Positions 35,506-43,439 of a stretch of DNA of 64,000 nucleotides are shown here, one piece after another. Below the pieces are notes generated by a model, which ran no database searches, was not told the origin of the DNA, and was given only the letters and a program-made list of their open reading frames with translations. The stretch spans positions 2,356,001-2,420,000 of the forward strand of contig NZ_OY808997.1 in the NCBI RefSeq assembly GCF_963681195.1, given 5' to 3'. The first letter of the stretch is position 1, and every line of letters starts with the position of its first letter. The stretch is from Vibrio sp. 16 (GTDB lineage: Bacteria > Pseudomonadota > Gammaproteobacteria > Enterobacterales > Vibrionaceae). The position numbers and the translations under genes were made by a program.

Positions 35506-35520
35506 AAATAAATCTGGAAA
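35506..35520. repeat. left terminal inverted repeat of the element
   Basis: AAATAAATCTGGAAA, repeated perfectly in inverse orientation at 43225-43239. It lies 25 bp after the gor stop codon. Confidence 0.8.
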
Positions 35521-35528
35521 ATAATCAT

Positions 35529-35559
35529 CCACTGACTATGCTGTATATATAGTCAGTGG
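35529..35559. promoter_or_regulatory. 11-bp palindrome between the left end and the first recombinase gene
   Basis: CCACTGACTAT and ATAGTCAGTGG with a 9-bp loop, followed by TTTTCT. It could insulate the element from gor transcription as a terminator, or act as a binding site for a recombination factor or repressor of the recombinase operon. The start codon of the operon lies 17 bp further on. Confidence 0.6.
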
Positions 35560-35575
35560 TTTTCTAGGTGACTTT

Positions 35576-36895
35576 ATGTATCTCATACAATCAAGCAATG
35601 TCTATAAACAGGCAGAACTATCAATCAGTGACAACACCTGTAGATGCTCTCCTGAGAAGGAGAATATTGGCTCTCTCCCAACACTGTTCAATGGTGATGG
35701 TTCATTCAACCATGAAGCTAATAGCTACCTCTTTTACCAAAAAGCGGTTAAAGATGCCAAAGACCTTAATCCCTGCTCCCAAGCTCTTTATGCCTATTAT
35801 CAATTCCTTGAAGATGAGAACTTAGCATGGGATACATTCCCTCCCGTCAAGAGGCTAAAACCGACTTATCTATTCCGCTCTCACCTACTAAAGCAGATTA
35901 AAAATGGCGACTTGGCGCATAGCACTGCCAGCATTCGCATGAACCAAATTGTCAATTACTATAAGTGGTTGATGCATGACGGTTATCTAAAGATAAAGAA
36001 CGAGAAAGAAGCGCCATTCAAAATGGAATTTGTTTCTGTTCAGAGCTCGGGAATGTTAGCTCACGTTTCACCCACTTTTACCGTAGAAGCAAGTGACCTA
36101 CGCATTAAAGTCCCTAAAGATGCCGACAGTAGCAACATCCGCCCTCTCACTCCGCTGAGCCAAGAGTCACTGAGTATTCTCACTCAATATCTACCCAAAG
36201 CTTCAGAGGAACTGCGCTTACAGGTGCTTATTTCTCTTGATACGGGAATGCGTATCCAAGAGATAGCCACGTTATCCACTAAAGCTATCGAGACAGCGAC
36301 GCCGGTAGCTGAAAGTAAGCACCGCTATGAGTTGTCGCTATCACCTCAAGCAACAGGTGTGATGACCAAATACCTCAAATCTCGCCAAGTGGAAATCTCT
36401 GCCGAGTTATTGTCGACATTGAATGAATATCGCGTTTCAGAGCGACGAATCAAGCGTGTAAACAAGCTTGACCAAAAACTTGAAGCACTGCCGGAAATGG
36501 CTGAAACGCTGAAGAAAGAGACGCTTGAGCGATTGGAGCTATCTGAGCGCCACGAACCTTTGTTCGTCAGTGAGCAAGGCAACCCCGTAACCGCTAAGTC
36601 GATAGAAGCTCGTTGGACAGAGCTTAGAGCCGAGATTAAAAAAAACCACCCTACATTCACGCACCGCTTTCATGACTTGCGTTCGACTTATGGCACCTAT
36701 CGACTAAATGATATGCTTGAAGCTGGGCTATCTTCTTCAGAAAGTTTGGGACTACTAATAGGATGGATGGGGCACCGAAACGAATCAACCACTTGGAAAT
36801 ACTTGCGCTACTTGAAGCGCAAAGAGGCTTTCAAAGTTAAATTCGGCATTTTAGACGGCATCATGCATGAAGCGTTAGGCAGTGAAAATGAGTAA
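35576..36895 (+). CDS. tyrosine recombinase IntA of the SE/GMT module
   Basis: The product has 439 aa. An N-terminal SAM-like DNA-binding region (about 80-150) precedes a complete catalytic domain: R226 in DTGMRIQEI, H366 and R369 in HRFHDLRS, H400 in GWMGH, and the nucleophile Y409 in TTWKYLRYL. It should cut and rejoin DNA at the element ends. Gene order makes it the counterpart of IntA of SE elements (VPA1270/GmtY-like, name mapping from memory). The stop codon overlaps the next gene by 8 bp, so the module is one operon. Base composition is more AT-rich than gor. Confidence 0.9.
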   Translation: MYLIQSSNVYKQAELSISDNTCRCSPEKENIGSLPTLFNGDGSFNHEANSYLFYQKAVKDAKDLNPCSQALYAYYQFLEDENLAWDTFPPVKRLKPTYLFRSHLLKQIKNGDLAHSTASIRMNQIVNYYKWLMHDGYLKIKNEKEAPFKMEFVSVQSSGMLAHVSPTFTVEASDLRIKVPKDADSSNIRPLTPLSQESLSILTQYLPKASEELRLQVLISLDTGMRIQEIATLSTKAIETATPVAESKHRYELSLSPQATGVMTKYLKSRQVEISAELLSTLNEYRVSERRIKRVNKLDQKLEALPEMAETLKKETLERLELSERHEPLFVSEQGNPVTAKSIEARWTELRAEIKKNHPTFTHRFHDLRSTYGTYRLNDMLEAGLSSSESLGLLIGWMGHRNESTTWKYLRYLKRKEAFKVKFGILDGIMHEALGSENE

Positions 36896-38630
36896 TATCT
36901 CTTATTTGCACGGCTGGAAGCCAGAGCTTTGTATTCGATTAGATAACGATCAAAACTCTTTGGCTGACTTTAATCGCTTCATGGTCAAGGGATTCCCCTC
37001 CACAGCGTCATTACAACAAGGAAGTCACTTTGAAGATGCAAATAGGGAAGGTTTTGTCCTTCAAATGAAATCTCGTTTTGATGATTTCATAGGCGAAGGA
37101 AAAAGCCATCAGTCACTGTACTCTGCCTATTTAGCATGTTCTCAATATCTTCGTTGGTGCGATGAACATGATGAAGAGGCGTTCACACAAAACGCCACTG
37201 AAGCTTACTTCGTATTTCTGTATAAAAAGGTATTGCTTGGAAAAATAAAGTGCACTTCCTACAAAGGGAAACGCTCTCGCATGCTGCGTTTCTTTTGCGA
37301 TTACTTAGACCTGCCAAGTGCGTATTTCGACCACATCACCGTCACGGATAATAGCGATAAGGAGCCCTTTGAGGCTTATACTCGCAGTGACCTCAATCAA
37401 TTACTGCCTTTTTTGCGCAGTCTCTTTAAGCAAACTGCCAAACAGTTTATTAAAAACCCTGAAAAGCACATAGATGCTTATAAGAACGCCCCGACCATGA
37501 CGTTTAACTGGAACGGAGAGCAATACAAACTATGTGGTGGCATCAGCAAAATGATGTGTGCGGGCACGTACCTACTGGCTTACTACACCTACGCTAATAC
37601 CAGTGATTTATTCCAACTACAGCAACCGGATAACGCCTCTACATCAGTCGGTGAAATTTGGTACACCATGCCCGCTTTTAAGCGCCGAGCATTCAAAACC
37701 ATCCACGTTGAGATGGGCGGTCATGAGTTGGAGATTCCCAAGTACGCAATGAGCTTCTTTGATACTCTGCTCGAAGCCTCCCGCCTGATTTCCACAGCTC
37801 CCAACGCGACATTATTGCAAGCGGTCGCCTCAAAGCAAGCCGCTCCGCTGAAGCGTGGAACCTTGCAGGCTTTCTTAAAGCGATGGGTCGAAAAACACTT
37901 TACCTTTACCGACCAAACGGGTCGTCACTTGCGCCCTGTCATCAGTCGCTTTCGAGAAACAGGCGCACAAATCACGACTTACCATCAAGGAGAGCTGGTG
38001 AACGACATCATGCTCAACAACACCTCTAACACGAGAAAGCAAAGCTACAGCATGGGCAACCGAACTGCCAATAATGGGATGATGCAAGATGCGATGTCCT
38101 TGCGAGAGCAAGAGATTAAGCAAGGTGAAAACACAAAAGAAGCCCAAAAAAGCTTAGGCATTGATGTGTTGGTTATCGAGGCAGAAAACAAAATCAACCA
38201 CCCTAACTTGAGTCGCACTCCGAACGGAGGAAGTTGCTCTGAGCCTTTTGGTGAAAAGTCAGAAAAATACACAAGAAAAGCTCTCAAGCATGGATTAATT
38301 AAAGACGGTGAGAGATTGGCGTGTGCCGACTTACTTGGTTGTTTCGGTTGTCCAGACCAGGTCATTGTTCAATCTCTCTCAGATATTTGGTGCCTATTAA
38401 GCTTCAAAAGCTGTATTGAAGAATCCCTATATCGCCACCTTGATGCTCATCACTACGGACAAAACTTTGAAGACATCATTGTGTTTATTGATACCCAGAT
38501 TCTGCCCAACATTAAGGCCTCTCTACTTAAAGCGGCAGAAGATAAATTGGACGATGAAGGCTTACACCCGAATTGGGATGATGCCGAATCAGTGCTTAGC
38601 CTTACTCCATCACAGGAGACATCCAAATGA
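36888..38630 (+). CDS. tyrosine-recombinase-fold protein without a complete active site (Tfp-like)
   Basis: The product has 580 aa from ATG 36888. It has the recombinase layout but degraded catalysis. The first arginine is replaced in YYTYANTSDLFQL, the HxxR position reads SRFR, and only a terminal tyrosine-like TRKQSYSMGN remains. A cysteine-rich stretch near the end (ACADLLGCFGCPDQ) may bind zinc. In SE elements the middle gene is such a non-catalytic recombinase-like protein required for integration (Tfp; VPA1269 family by memory). It overlaps intA by 8 bp and intB by 4 bp. Confidence 0.87.
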   Translation: MSNISYLHGWKPELCIRLDNDQNSLADFNRFMVKGFPSTASLQQGSHFEDANREGFVLQMKSRFDDFIGEGKSHQSLYSAYLACSQYLRWCDEHDEEAFTQNATEAYFVFLYKKVLLGKIKCTSYKGKRSRMLRFFCDYLDLPSAYFDHITVTDNSDKEPFEAYTRSDLNQLLPFLRSLFKQTAKQFIKNPEKHIDAYKNAPTMTFNWNGEQYKLCGGISKMMCAGTYLLAYYTYANTSDLFQLQQPDNASTSVGEIWYTMPAFKRRAFKTIHVEMGGHELEIPKYAMSFFDTLLEASRLISTAPNATLLQAVASKQAAPLKRGTLQAFLKRWVEKHFTFTDQTGRHLRPVISRFRETGAQITTYHQGELVNDIMLNNTSNTRKQSYSMGNRTANNGMMQDAMSLREQEIKQGENTKEAQKSLGIDVLVIEAENKINHPNLSRTPNGGSCSEPFGEKSEKYTRKALKHGLIKDGERLACADLLGCFGCPDQVIVQSLSDIWCLLSFKSCIEESLYRHLDAHHYGQNFEDIIVFIDTQILPNIKASLLKAAEDKLDDEGLHPNWDDAESVLSLTPSQETSK

Positions 38631-40687
38631 GCAGTGATAAATTCAATACTGACCATTTATATCTAGCTGACTTTCCCGTTGAGCATAAAGTCCAGCCTGC
38701 CGATATTGTCACCTTGTACCATGAGCAGCGGTTCAACGAATTGGATGCCGTGGTGGTTTGTCGCGATAAGGACGGTAACGTCACCACCACCTTCGGTCAA
38801 AACAGTTGGGATTGCTTTGCTTTTTCACGTAAAAAAGGAAGGAACAATCTTACATTTTCGGAATTAGATGCCCATCCAGAATTACAACGAGAGTTGAAGC
38901 TCTTTACTTACGGTTGGTTATTTAATCTCTCTCCACAAAAAAGGAAGGCACCAAAATTTTCAACCGTTCACAGTCGACTTAACAGTGCTTTGATAACCTA
39001 CCAATTTCTCGCTCAACAAAATGCGCACACACTCTCTGCCCTTTCATCGACTACTATGCGTCAGAAGTTCGATGAGTACCTTATCGAACGTGAGTCGAAC
39101 GTTGGCACACTTGAGAAAGCATTTACAGCCATCAACAAAGCCATTGAGTACAACCCTTGGCATAAGATAGCGTTGGGCTTTACTCCAATCAAACCAAAGA
39201 AAGAAGCTAAGCGTTTAAGTGAGCTAGAAGCGCAACAAACTCTGGTTATTCCTGAGCGCCTTTGCCACGCCATCTATGGCAAAGCCATGATTCTTATTGA
39301 AGAAGCGCGTCCTCATGCCTCGCTCATTGCCGAGACTGAACGTGACCTCCAAGATAACTACATACAAGGCAAACGAATCTTAGAGGATAAGATGAAGGCT
39401 GGCAGTGTCTTCACCTTCATGAATTCCGATGGGAGTATTGATAATCATAAGGTTGCTAGCGCCGTTCTGAGCAATCAACCCAAACAACCAAGTGAGCTGA
39501 TTAAGCCACTGGCAATAACGCTACCCAATATCCCCTTGAAGAATGGAGTAGATTTTCAGCGATACTTGGGGCAACTAATCACGGCAAGTTACATTGTGTG
39601 CGGCGGCTTTAGTGGTATGCGTGATAGTGAACTCGATAAGCTCACTCCTAACAGTTATTATCAAGACTCGCTGAGCGGCCGAGTGCTTCACCTTCTTCAA
39701 TCTCATACGTTTAAATTGGGTGAAAAACGAGAAACGTGGGTAACGGCAGCCGTATCAAAAACAGCGATTGATTTGATGTCTATCCTCACAAAAAGATGGC
39801 GAATTGAGGTGCAATACCCCGATGAGAAATACACAAATACGCTTTGGGTCAATCAAGTTTACCGCTCTCATGCACCGAAATTAATTTCAGATTGGAATCG
39901 CCGGCTACAACGGTTTTGCAAGCAGTTTAAATTTGTTGTGACTGATGACGATTACCAAAAGTGTGTTGAGTCGAACCCTCGCTCACAGGTTAAAATTGAA
40001 AAACAGGTTATGGTTGGTCAACCTTGGCCTATGAGTACTCACCAATTTAGACGCAGCCTAGCGTTCTACTGCGTTAAAAACCGATTAAGCTCGCTGGTTG
40101 CACTCAAGCAGCAATTCAAACATCTGTATTTGGCTATGACAGAGTGGTACACAAATGGCGGGCTGCTAGCCAGCCTTCGTGATTTAACGGTCGATCCGAA
40201 AATCCAACAAGCGCTTGATGAGATTAACGCTGAATCCACTACCAATAAAATCTTCAAACAATGGCATTCTGATGAAACATTATCGGGTGTACATGGCAAA
40301 GCCATCATGAAAATGCGAGGTGATGTCCCAACGATTTACAGCTCTTGGGACACCATCTATAAGGCGGTAAAAGACGGTAAACTCACGCTTCATGGCTCAC
40401 TGCACAGCTACTGCAAGAGCGGCTATGATTGCGATATGGATAGCGTTGTTGCACCGCAGTTTTGCGTCGATTGTTCGTCTGGAAGCAGCATCATTGATAA
40501 GCAACAAGCAAAGTGGTGGCAAAAGAGGCATCGTAGTTTATCGGCCTATATGGCAACAGGGGACGATATTACGGTCACGGATAGAAGCCATTACATTACT
40601 CAAGTTAGAGCGGCAGAAAACGTTATGCGGGACTTTGGGATGGAATTTACTCCTTTTGAAGCTGAACTTAATATCACGGAGGTTTAA
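38627..40687 (+). CDS. tyrosine recombinase IntB of the SE/GMT module
   Basis: The product has 686 aa. The catalytic residues appear complete: R332 in GFSGMRDSEL, H472 and R475 in STHQFRRSL, H499 in FKHLYLAM, and Y508 in TEWYTNG. The last 100 residues contain clustered cysteines (YCKSGYDCDMD...FCVDCSSG), a likely zinc-binding extension shared in style with the preceding protein. Starts at an ATGA overlap with the previous gene. It is the second active recombinase and probably pairs with IntA so that each handles one strand or one end. Confidence 0.9.
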   Translation: MSSDKFNTDHLYLADFPVEHKVQPADIVTLYHEQRFNELDAVVVCRDKDGNVTTTFGQNSWDCFAFSRKKGRNNLTFSELDAHPELQRELKLFTYGWLFNLSPQKRKAPKFSTVHSRLNSALITYQFLAQQNAHTLSALSSTTMRQKFDEYLIERESNVGTLEKAFTAINKAIEYNPWHKIALGFTPIKPKKEAKRLSELEAQQTLVIPERLCHAIYGKAMILIEEARPHASLIAETERDLQDNYIQGKRILEDKMKAGSVFTFMNSDGSIDNHKVASAVLSNQPKQPSELIKPLAITLPNIPLKNGVDFQRYLGQLITASYIVCGGFSGMRDSELDKLTPNSYYQDSLSGRVLHLLQSHTFKLGEKRETWVTAAVSKTAIDLMSILTKRWRIEVQYPDEKYTNTLWVNQVYRSHAPKLISDWNRRLQRFCKQFKFVVTDDDYQKCVESNPRSQVKIEKQVMVGQPWPMSTHQFRRSLAFYCVKNRLSSLVALKQQFKHLYLAMTEWYTNGGLLASLRDLTVDPKIQQALDEINAESTTNKIFKQWHSDETLSGVHGKAIMKMRGDVPTIYSSWDTIYKAVKDGKLTLHGSLHSYCKSGYDCDMDSVVAPQFCVDCSSGSSIIDKQQAKWWQKRHRSLSAYMATGDDITVTDRSHYITQVRAAENVMRDFGMEFTPFEAELNITEV

Positions 40688-40689
40688 TC

Positions 40690-41163
40690 ATGGGTAAGAG
40701 TGAAAATACATTAGTCGCCCTTGAGGCTGCATTAGACCGAATAGCCAATGGAAAACCTAAGCACATCCCCAAAAGTCGCAAATTGAGTGTGAGAGCGGTT
40801 GAGGAAGAAGCAAAGCTCGGCAATGGCAGTGGTTATTACTACCCTGATTTTGTGGAAAAAGTAAAACAGACCAAAGCTGAAATTGCAGAAGGCAAAGGTG
40901 ATATCGTTCAGCCAGAGATACAGACGGTACGCACTAAGCTCAAAGAGCAAAAGCGCATCAAAGAAAACTTCAAAGCCAAGTATGATGCTGAACGGGAGAA
41001 GCTAGCTCTGTTTGCAACGGCACAGCACCACCTAAACGACAAGTTGGTTCAAGCATTGGCTCGTATTGATGAGTTGGAATATGAGAATGCTGAGCTAAGG
41101 GAGAAGCTGGCACAGATGAACAGGCGAAAAGTAACGCTTATTAGTGGAGATAAGTCACAATAG
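40690..41163 (+). CDS. small coiled-coil recombination accessory protein (Srap-like, VPA1267-type)
   Basis: The product has 157 aa. The N-terminal 50 residues are basic and helical (IPKSRKLSVRAVEEEAKLG), resembling the DNA-binding part of KfrA-type proteins. Residues about 60-145 are a charged coiled coil (RTKLKEQKRIKENFKAKYDAEREKLALF, then a heptad pattern ELEYENAELREKLAQM). It follows intB by 2 bp. In SE elements the fourth core gene, srap, encodes a recombination auxiliary factor of this size. The 110 bp after it separate the module from the cargo. Confidence 0.85.
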   Translation: MGKSENTLVALEAALDRIANGKPKHIPKSRKLSVRAVEEEAKLGNGSGYYYPDFVEKVKQTKAEIAEGKGDIVQPEIQTVRTKLKEQKRIKENFKAKYDAEREKLALFATAQHHLNDKLVQALARIDELEYENAELREKLAQMNRRKVTLISGDKSQ

Positions 41164-41272
41164 AACAATAATCTATATTCAAACAATGAGTAGAACGACT
41201 ACATAGATGACTTTTTACCCATCTAGTTTTATAGTAAATGGATAGCAAGCATTACCACATTCTCTCGACTAA

Positions 41273-41980
41273 ATGAGCTTAAAAATGAAACTTGAGCACG
41301 AAAGCCATCAATTACATTTCTTTTCAAATAACAACGATATTGAAGCAAATAGCTTGTTTGTTAGTGCGATGACTCAAAACTTGAGTGAGCATCTATCTTT
41401 AGTCCCGAATACTGGTCGAGAGTTTGAACCAATGAAAGGCCTTCAACGAGACTTTCTAGTCTTAACAACCCCCGATGGAAAAACTAGAATCGAGTTCCCT
41501 AGCAATGAAACTGTAATCTTTAAAGAAGGTGGTACTCTCGATGAGTTCCAAGAGCTCTGCATTAAAATCTTAAGTTCACTAAACAACCTGTTCCCAATGA
41601 AACATGCCAATCGTTTATCCGTGTTAACTAGCAAGTTTTATTCTGGCTCCGAAGAAAATTACAACAACTTATATCGCGAGCTATTCACCTATAGGTCAGC
41701 TCAACCATTTGAATGGGACAATCGGATTGTTCAGCGTCTAACTCTTGAACGCTCAGGAGAGAAAATCAATAGCATCAGCGCAATTAGAAGATTAGAAGTC
41801 CAAGGGCCATTTTCAATGAAAGGTCAACCTAAAGATATGATTGTCGTTGATATTGATACCAACACAATATTTCAAAATAAAGATTTCCGCTTTTCCCTTT
41901 CTAACAGTACAGGCGTATTCGAAGAACTATTTTCTAGCACCCACAGAGTATCAAGTGAGCTAAGCCGTTACTTTGGTTGA
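41273..41980 (+). CDS. cargo operon protein A, unrecognised (distantly TIGR04255-like)
   Basis: The product has 235 aa (231 if started at the ATG at 41285, equally plausible; no strong ribosome-binding site for either). Cytoplasmic, mixed alpha/beta, no membrane segment. The middle (residues about 60-115, RDFLVLTTPDGKTRIEF, a helix, then HANRLSVLTSKFY) and the late strands (RIVQRLTLER; DMIVVDIDTNTIF) recall the layout of TIGR04255-family proteins, but this is a by-eye impression. First of three tightly packed genes that form the only cargo of the element. No catalytic motif recognised. The position suggests a defence or antagonism module. Confidence 0.7.
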   Translation: MSLKMKLEHESHQLHFFSNNNDIEANSLFVSAMTQNLSEHLSLVPNTGREFEPMKGLQRDFLVLTTPDGKTRIEFPSNETVIFKEGGTLDEFQELCIKILSSLNNLFPMKHANRLSVLTSKFYSGSEENYNNLYRELFTYRSAQPFEWDNRIVQRLTLERSGEKINSISAIRRLEVQGPFSMKGQPKDMIVVDIDTNTIFQNKDFRFSLSNSTGVFEELFSSTHRVSSELSRYFG

Positions 41981-41988
41981 GGTCGGAG

Positions 41989-42525
41989 ATGGAAAATATG
42001 CAAAATCATACATCATTACTACAATCAAGTTCAGCGACTAGAAGCCACCTACGTTCAATAAACTCAACTGTAGCATCCGATAGCACCTTTGACCTGACAG
42101 TTGAGCGATGTGCTATTGAACTAACTCAATTTGTTTTGAGAGATGATTACATTGAAGGTGAAGTTAGCAAAACTCAGCTTTATCTTGAAAAAATGCTTTT
42201 AGATAAGGGAGTTGCAACCTTTAAAGAGTCTTTCCAAAAAGCTTGGCTCAGATTGTTCGCACTAGATAACCCTAAGCACTTATATACATTTGCTAGCATC
42301 GCTTCTTGCATACCTTATGAATGGTTGGATACTCACGGTGTCGCCTTAATAATTGGATGCTCAGCTCACAAGAATAATCTAGTCAATGAAGCATGTATTC
42401 GAATGGCGGAATCTTGGGAGAGACCAGAACATGCCAAGTACCTTGAAAACATAGAGCCGTTCAGCGTTGATTGGCTTGAAGAATATCGACTGGAAACTAT
42501 CGAATTCTTAAAGGAGCTTGCGTAA
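41989..42525 (+). CDS. cargo operon protein B, unrecognised helical protein
   Basis: The product is about 178 aa. Possible starts are ATG 41989 or 41998 (the GGAG before the latter is well spaced); an in-frame TTG overlaps the stop of gene A. The N-terminus is Ser/Thr-rich and probably flexible (HTSLLQSSSATRSHLRS). The rest is helical, with HEAT-like turns (FQKAWLRLFALDNPKHLYTFASIASCIPYEWLDTHGVALIIGC; NEACIRMAESWERPEHAKYLENI). No signal peptide or membrane segment. Its stop codon is immediately followed by the start of gene C, so the two are coupled. Possibly a scaffold or adaptor. Confidence 0.68.
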   Translation: MENMQNHTSLLQSSSATRSHLRSINSTVASDSTFDLTVERCAIELTQFVLRDDYIEGEVSKTQLYLEKMLLDKGVATFKESFQKAWLRLFALDNPKHLYTFASIASCIPYEWLDTHGVALIIGCSAHKNNLVNEACIRMAESWERPEHAKYLENIEPFSVDWLEEYRLETIEFLKELA

Positions 42526-43065
42526 ATGGCTTTTCTACTTAGAAAAATCAGTCCCAATAAATGGCAGCCTAATCTCGAACTAAGCCCTGAAAACTACACT
42601 GCTGATGCGATAACGGGATGTAATAGAACTCAACAAAATACTCTTTCTGTTTGGCACTCTGATACCAATGACTTTACTGATGAGTCAGTTGAGCAGATCA
42701 TAGTGGCCTTAGCTATCACGATGCCGCAACCAGCAAAAATTGATGTTATTTGGCTTGAAGAAAAAAAGCTAGCCGAGCACGGACTACTTATTATTAGCAC
42801 TAAAGCAGAAACAGAGTTTGAAAAAATAAATGACCTCCACAAAGATATCGCTGAACTTGATCACCAAAAGTTAGCAATTGTTAGTGAGCATATCGTAAAG
42901 CAGTTTCTCGACTCAGCGAACCGAAAAAGCATCACTAAGCCCGCTTTGATCAAACTAGTATCCGAGTGGGCCGCTAAAGAGGATACATTTGATCTTAATC
43001 TTCTTTCCGACAAGTGGATAGATGGTGTCAACAAGTATCGTCAAAGAGCGGCGGCTAGTTCTTAA
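42526..43065 (+). CDS. cargo operon protein C, unrecognised
   Basis: The product has 179 aa. The ATG abuts the TAA of gene B, with AAGGAG 11 bp upstream. The N-terminal half looks alpha/beta (MAFLLRKISPNKWQPNLELSPENYTADAIT; QIIVALAITMPQPAKIDVIWLEEKKLAEHG). The second half is helical and charged (EKINDLHKDIAELDHQKLAIVSEHIVKQFL), a possible coiled coil for assembly with A or B. Cytoplasmic. No enzyme motif is visible. The operon ends about 160 bp before the right inverted repeat; nothing else is encoded between. Confidence 0.68.
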   Translation: MAFLLRKISPNKWQPNLELSPENYTADAITGCNRTQQNTLSVWHSDTNDFTDESVEQIIVALAITMPQPAKIDVIWLEEKKLAEHGLLIISTKAETEFEKINDLHKDIAELDHQKLAIVSEHIVKQFLDSANRKSITKPALIKLVSEWAAKEDTFDLNLLSDKWIDGVNKYRQRAAASS

Positions 43066-43224
43066 GCCCTAAAAACTCCAATAGCTAACTAGAATTACAC
43101 CAGTGCCTTATGCATTGTTAGACTAGCTTCTGGAAAAATTAAGTACTATGGTCCACATTTTTAGGGAAAATACCTCACAAGTTAATTTTTCTGGAAAAGG
43201 CTCACATGCCTTTTCCTTTGTTCC

Positions 43225-43239
43225 TTTCCAGATTTATTT
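43225..43239. repeat. right terminal inverted repeat of the element
   Basis: TTTCCAGATTTATTT, the exact reverse complement of 35506-35520. Joined in a circle, the two would form inverted arms around a short spacer, the structure of a tyrosine-recombinase core site. Confidence 0.8.
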
Positions 43240-43297
43240 CAGAATCGACCTGTGTTGGTATTCTGTTACCATGCGCTAAGCAACAAATTAATGTCAC

Positions 43298-43323
43298 AAA
43301 GCAGCCTCATGGCTGCTTTTTTA
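43298..43323 (+). terminator. terminator, probably the native gor terminator displaced by the element
   Basis: AAAGCAGCC-TCAT-GGCTGCTTTTTT. It lies outside the right repeat, so it belongs to the host flank. With the element removed it would sit about 80-90 bp after the gor stop. Confidence 0.85.
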
Positions 43324-43439
43324 TTATGAGATTTATCAAATAAGCCTCAAGTATTCTCAAATTCGATAAATTTAGTAAGAAAGACACCCGGTTTTTCTAT
43401 AGACTGTGCCGATAAAAATGAAATATAAACTGACGTTCA

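Larger units (their letters stand above)
35500..43245 (+). mobile_element. SE / gamma-mobile-trio-type integrative element, about 7.7 kb
   Basis: Between gor and the pknT-like gene lies a block with its own integration module: two full tyrosine recombinases, a degenerate recombinase-fold protein between them, and a small coiled-coil protein. This order is that of the intA-tfp-intB-srap core of strand-biased circularizing integrative elements, which I think corresponds to the VPA1270-VPA1267 type proteins of GMT islands. A 15-bp perfect inverted repeat (35506-35520 and 43225-43239) bounds it. Cargo is one three-gene operon. Limits are placed 6 bp outside the repeats, assuming a 6-bp crossover spacer; this is inference. 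No resistance or conjugation genes are present, so it needs transfer by another carrier. Confidence 0.85.
43066..43439. other. right end of the element and flank of the kinase gene
   Basis: No gene. Contains two direct copies of TTCTGGAAAA (43128 and 43190 area), the right inverted repeat (43225-43239), and the rho-independent terminator 43298-43323. The last 100 bp should hold the promoter of the pknT-like operon; I see no convincing sigma-70 or ECF promoter by eye. Confidence 0.7.

Noticed and set aside
35576..40687. Ordinary phage or genomic-island integrase cluster
   Set aside because: Three recombinase-fold genes in overlapping order plus a small coiled-coil gene, with one degenerate member, fit the SE/GMT module. 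No phage structural, replication or conjugation genes are present.
43081..43130. Possible integron attC-like site (CTAACTAG ... TTGTTAGAC) near the right end of the element
   Set aside because: The inverted motifs are too short and irregular, there is no integron integrase or cassette pattern, and the region is better explained as the mobile-element end.
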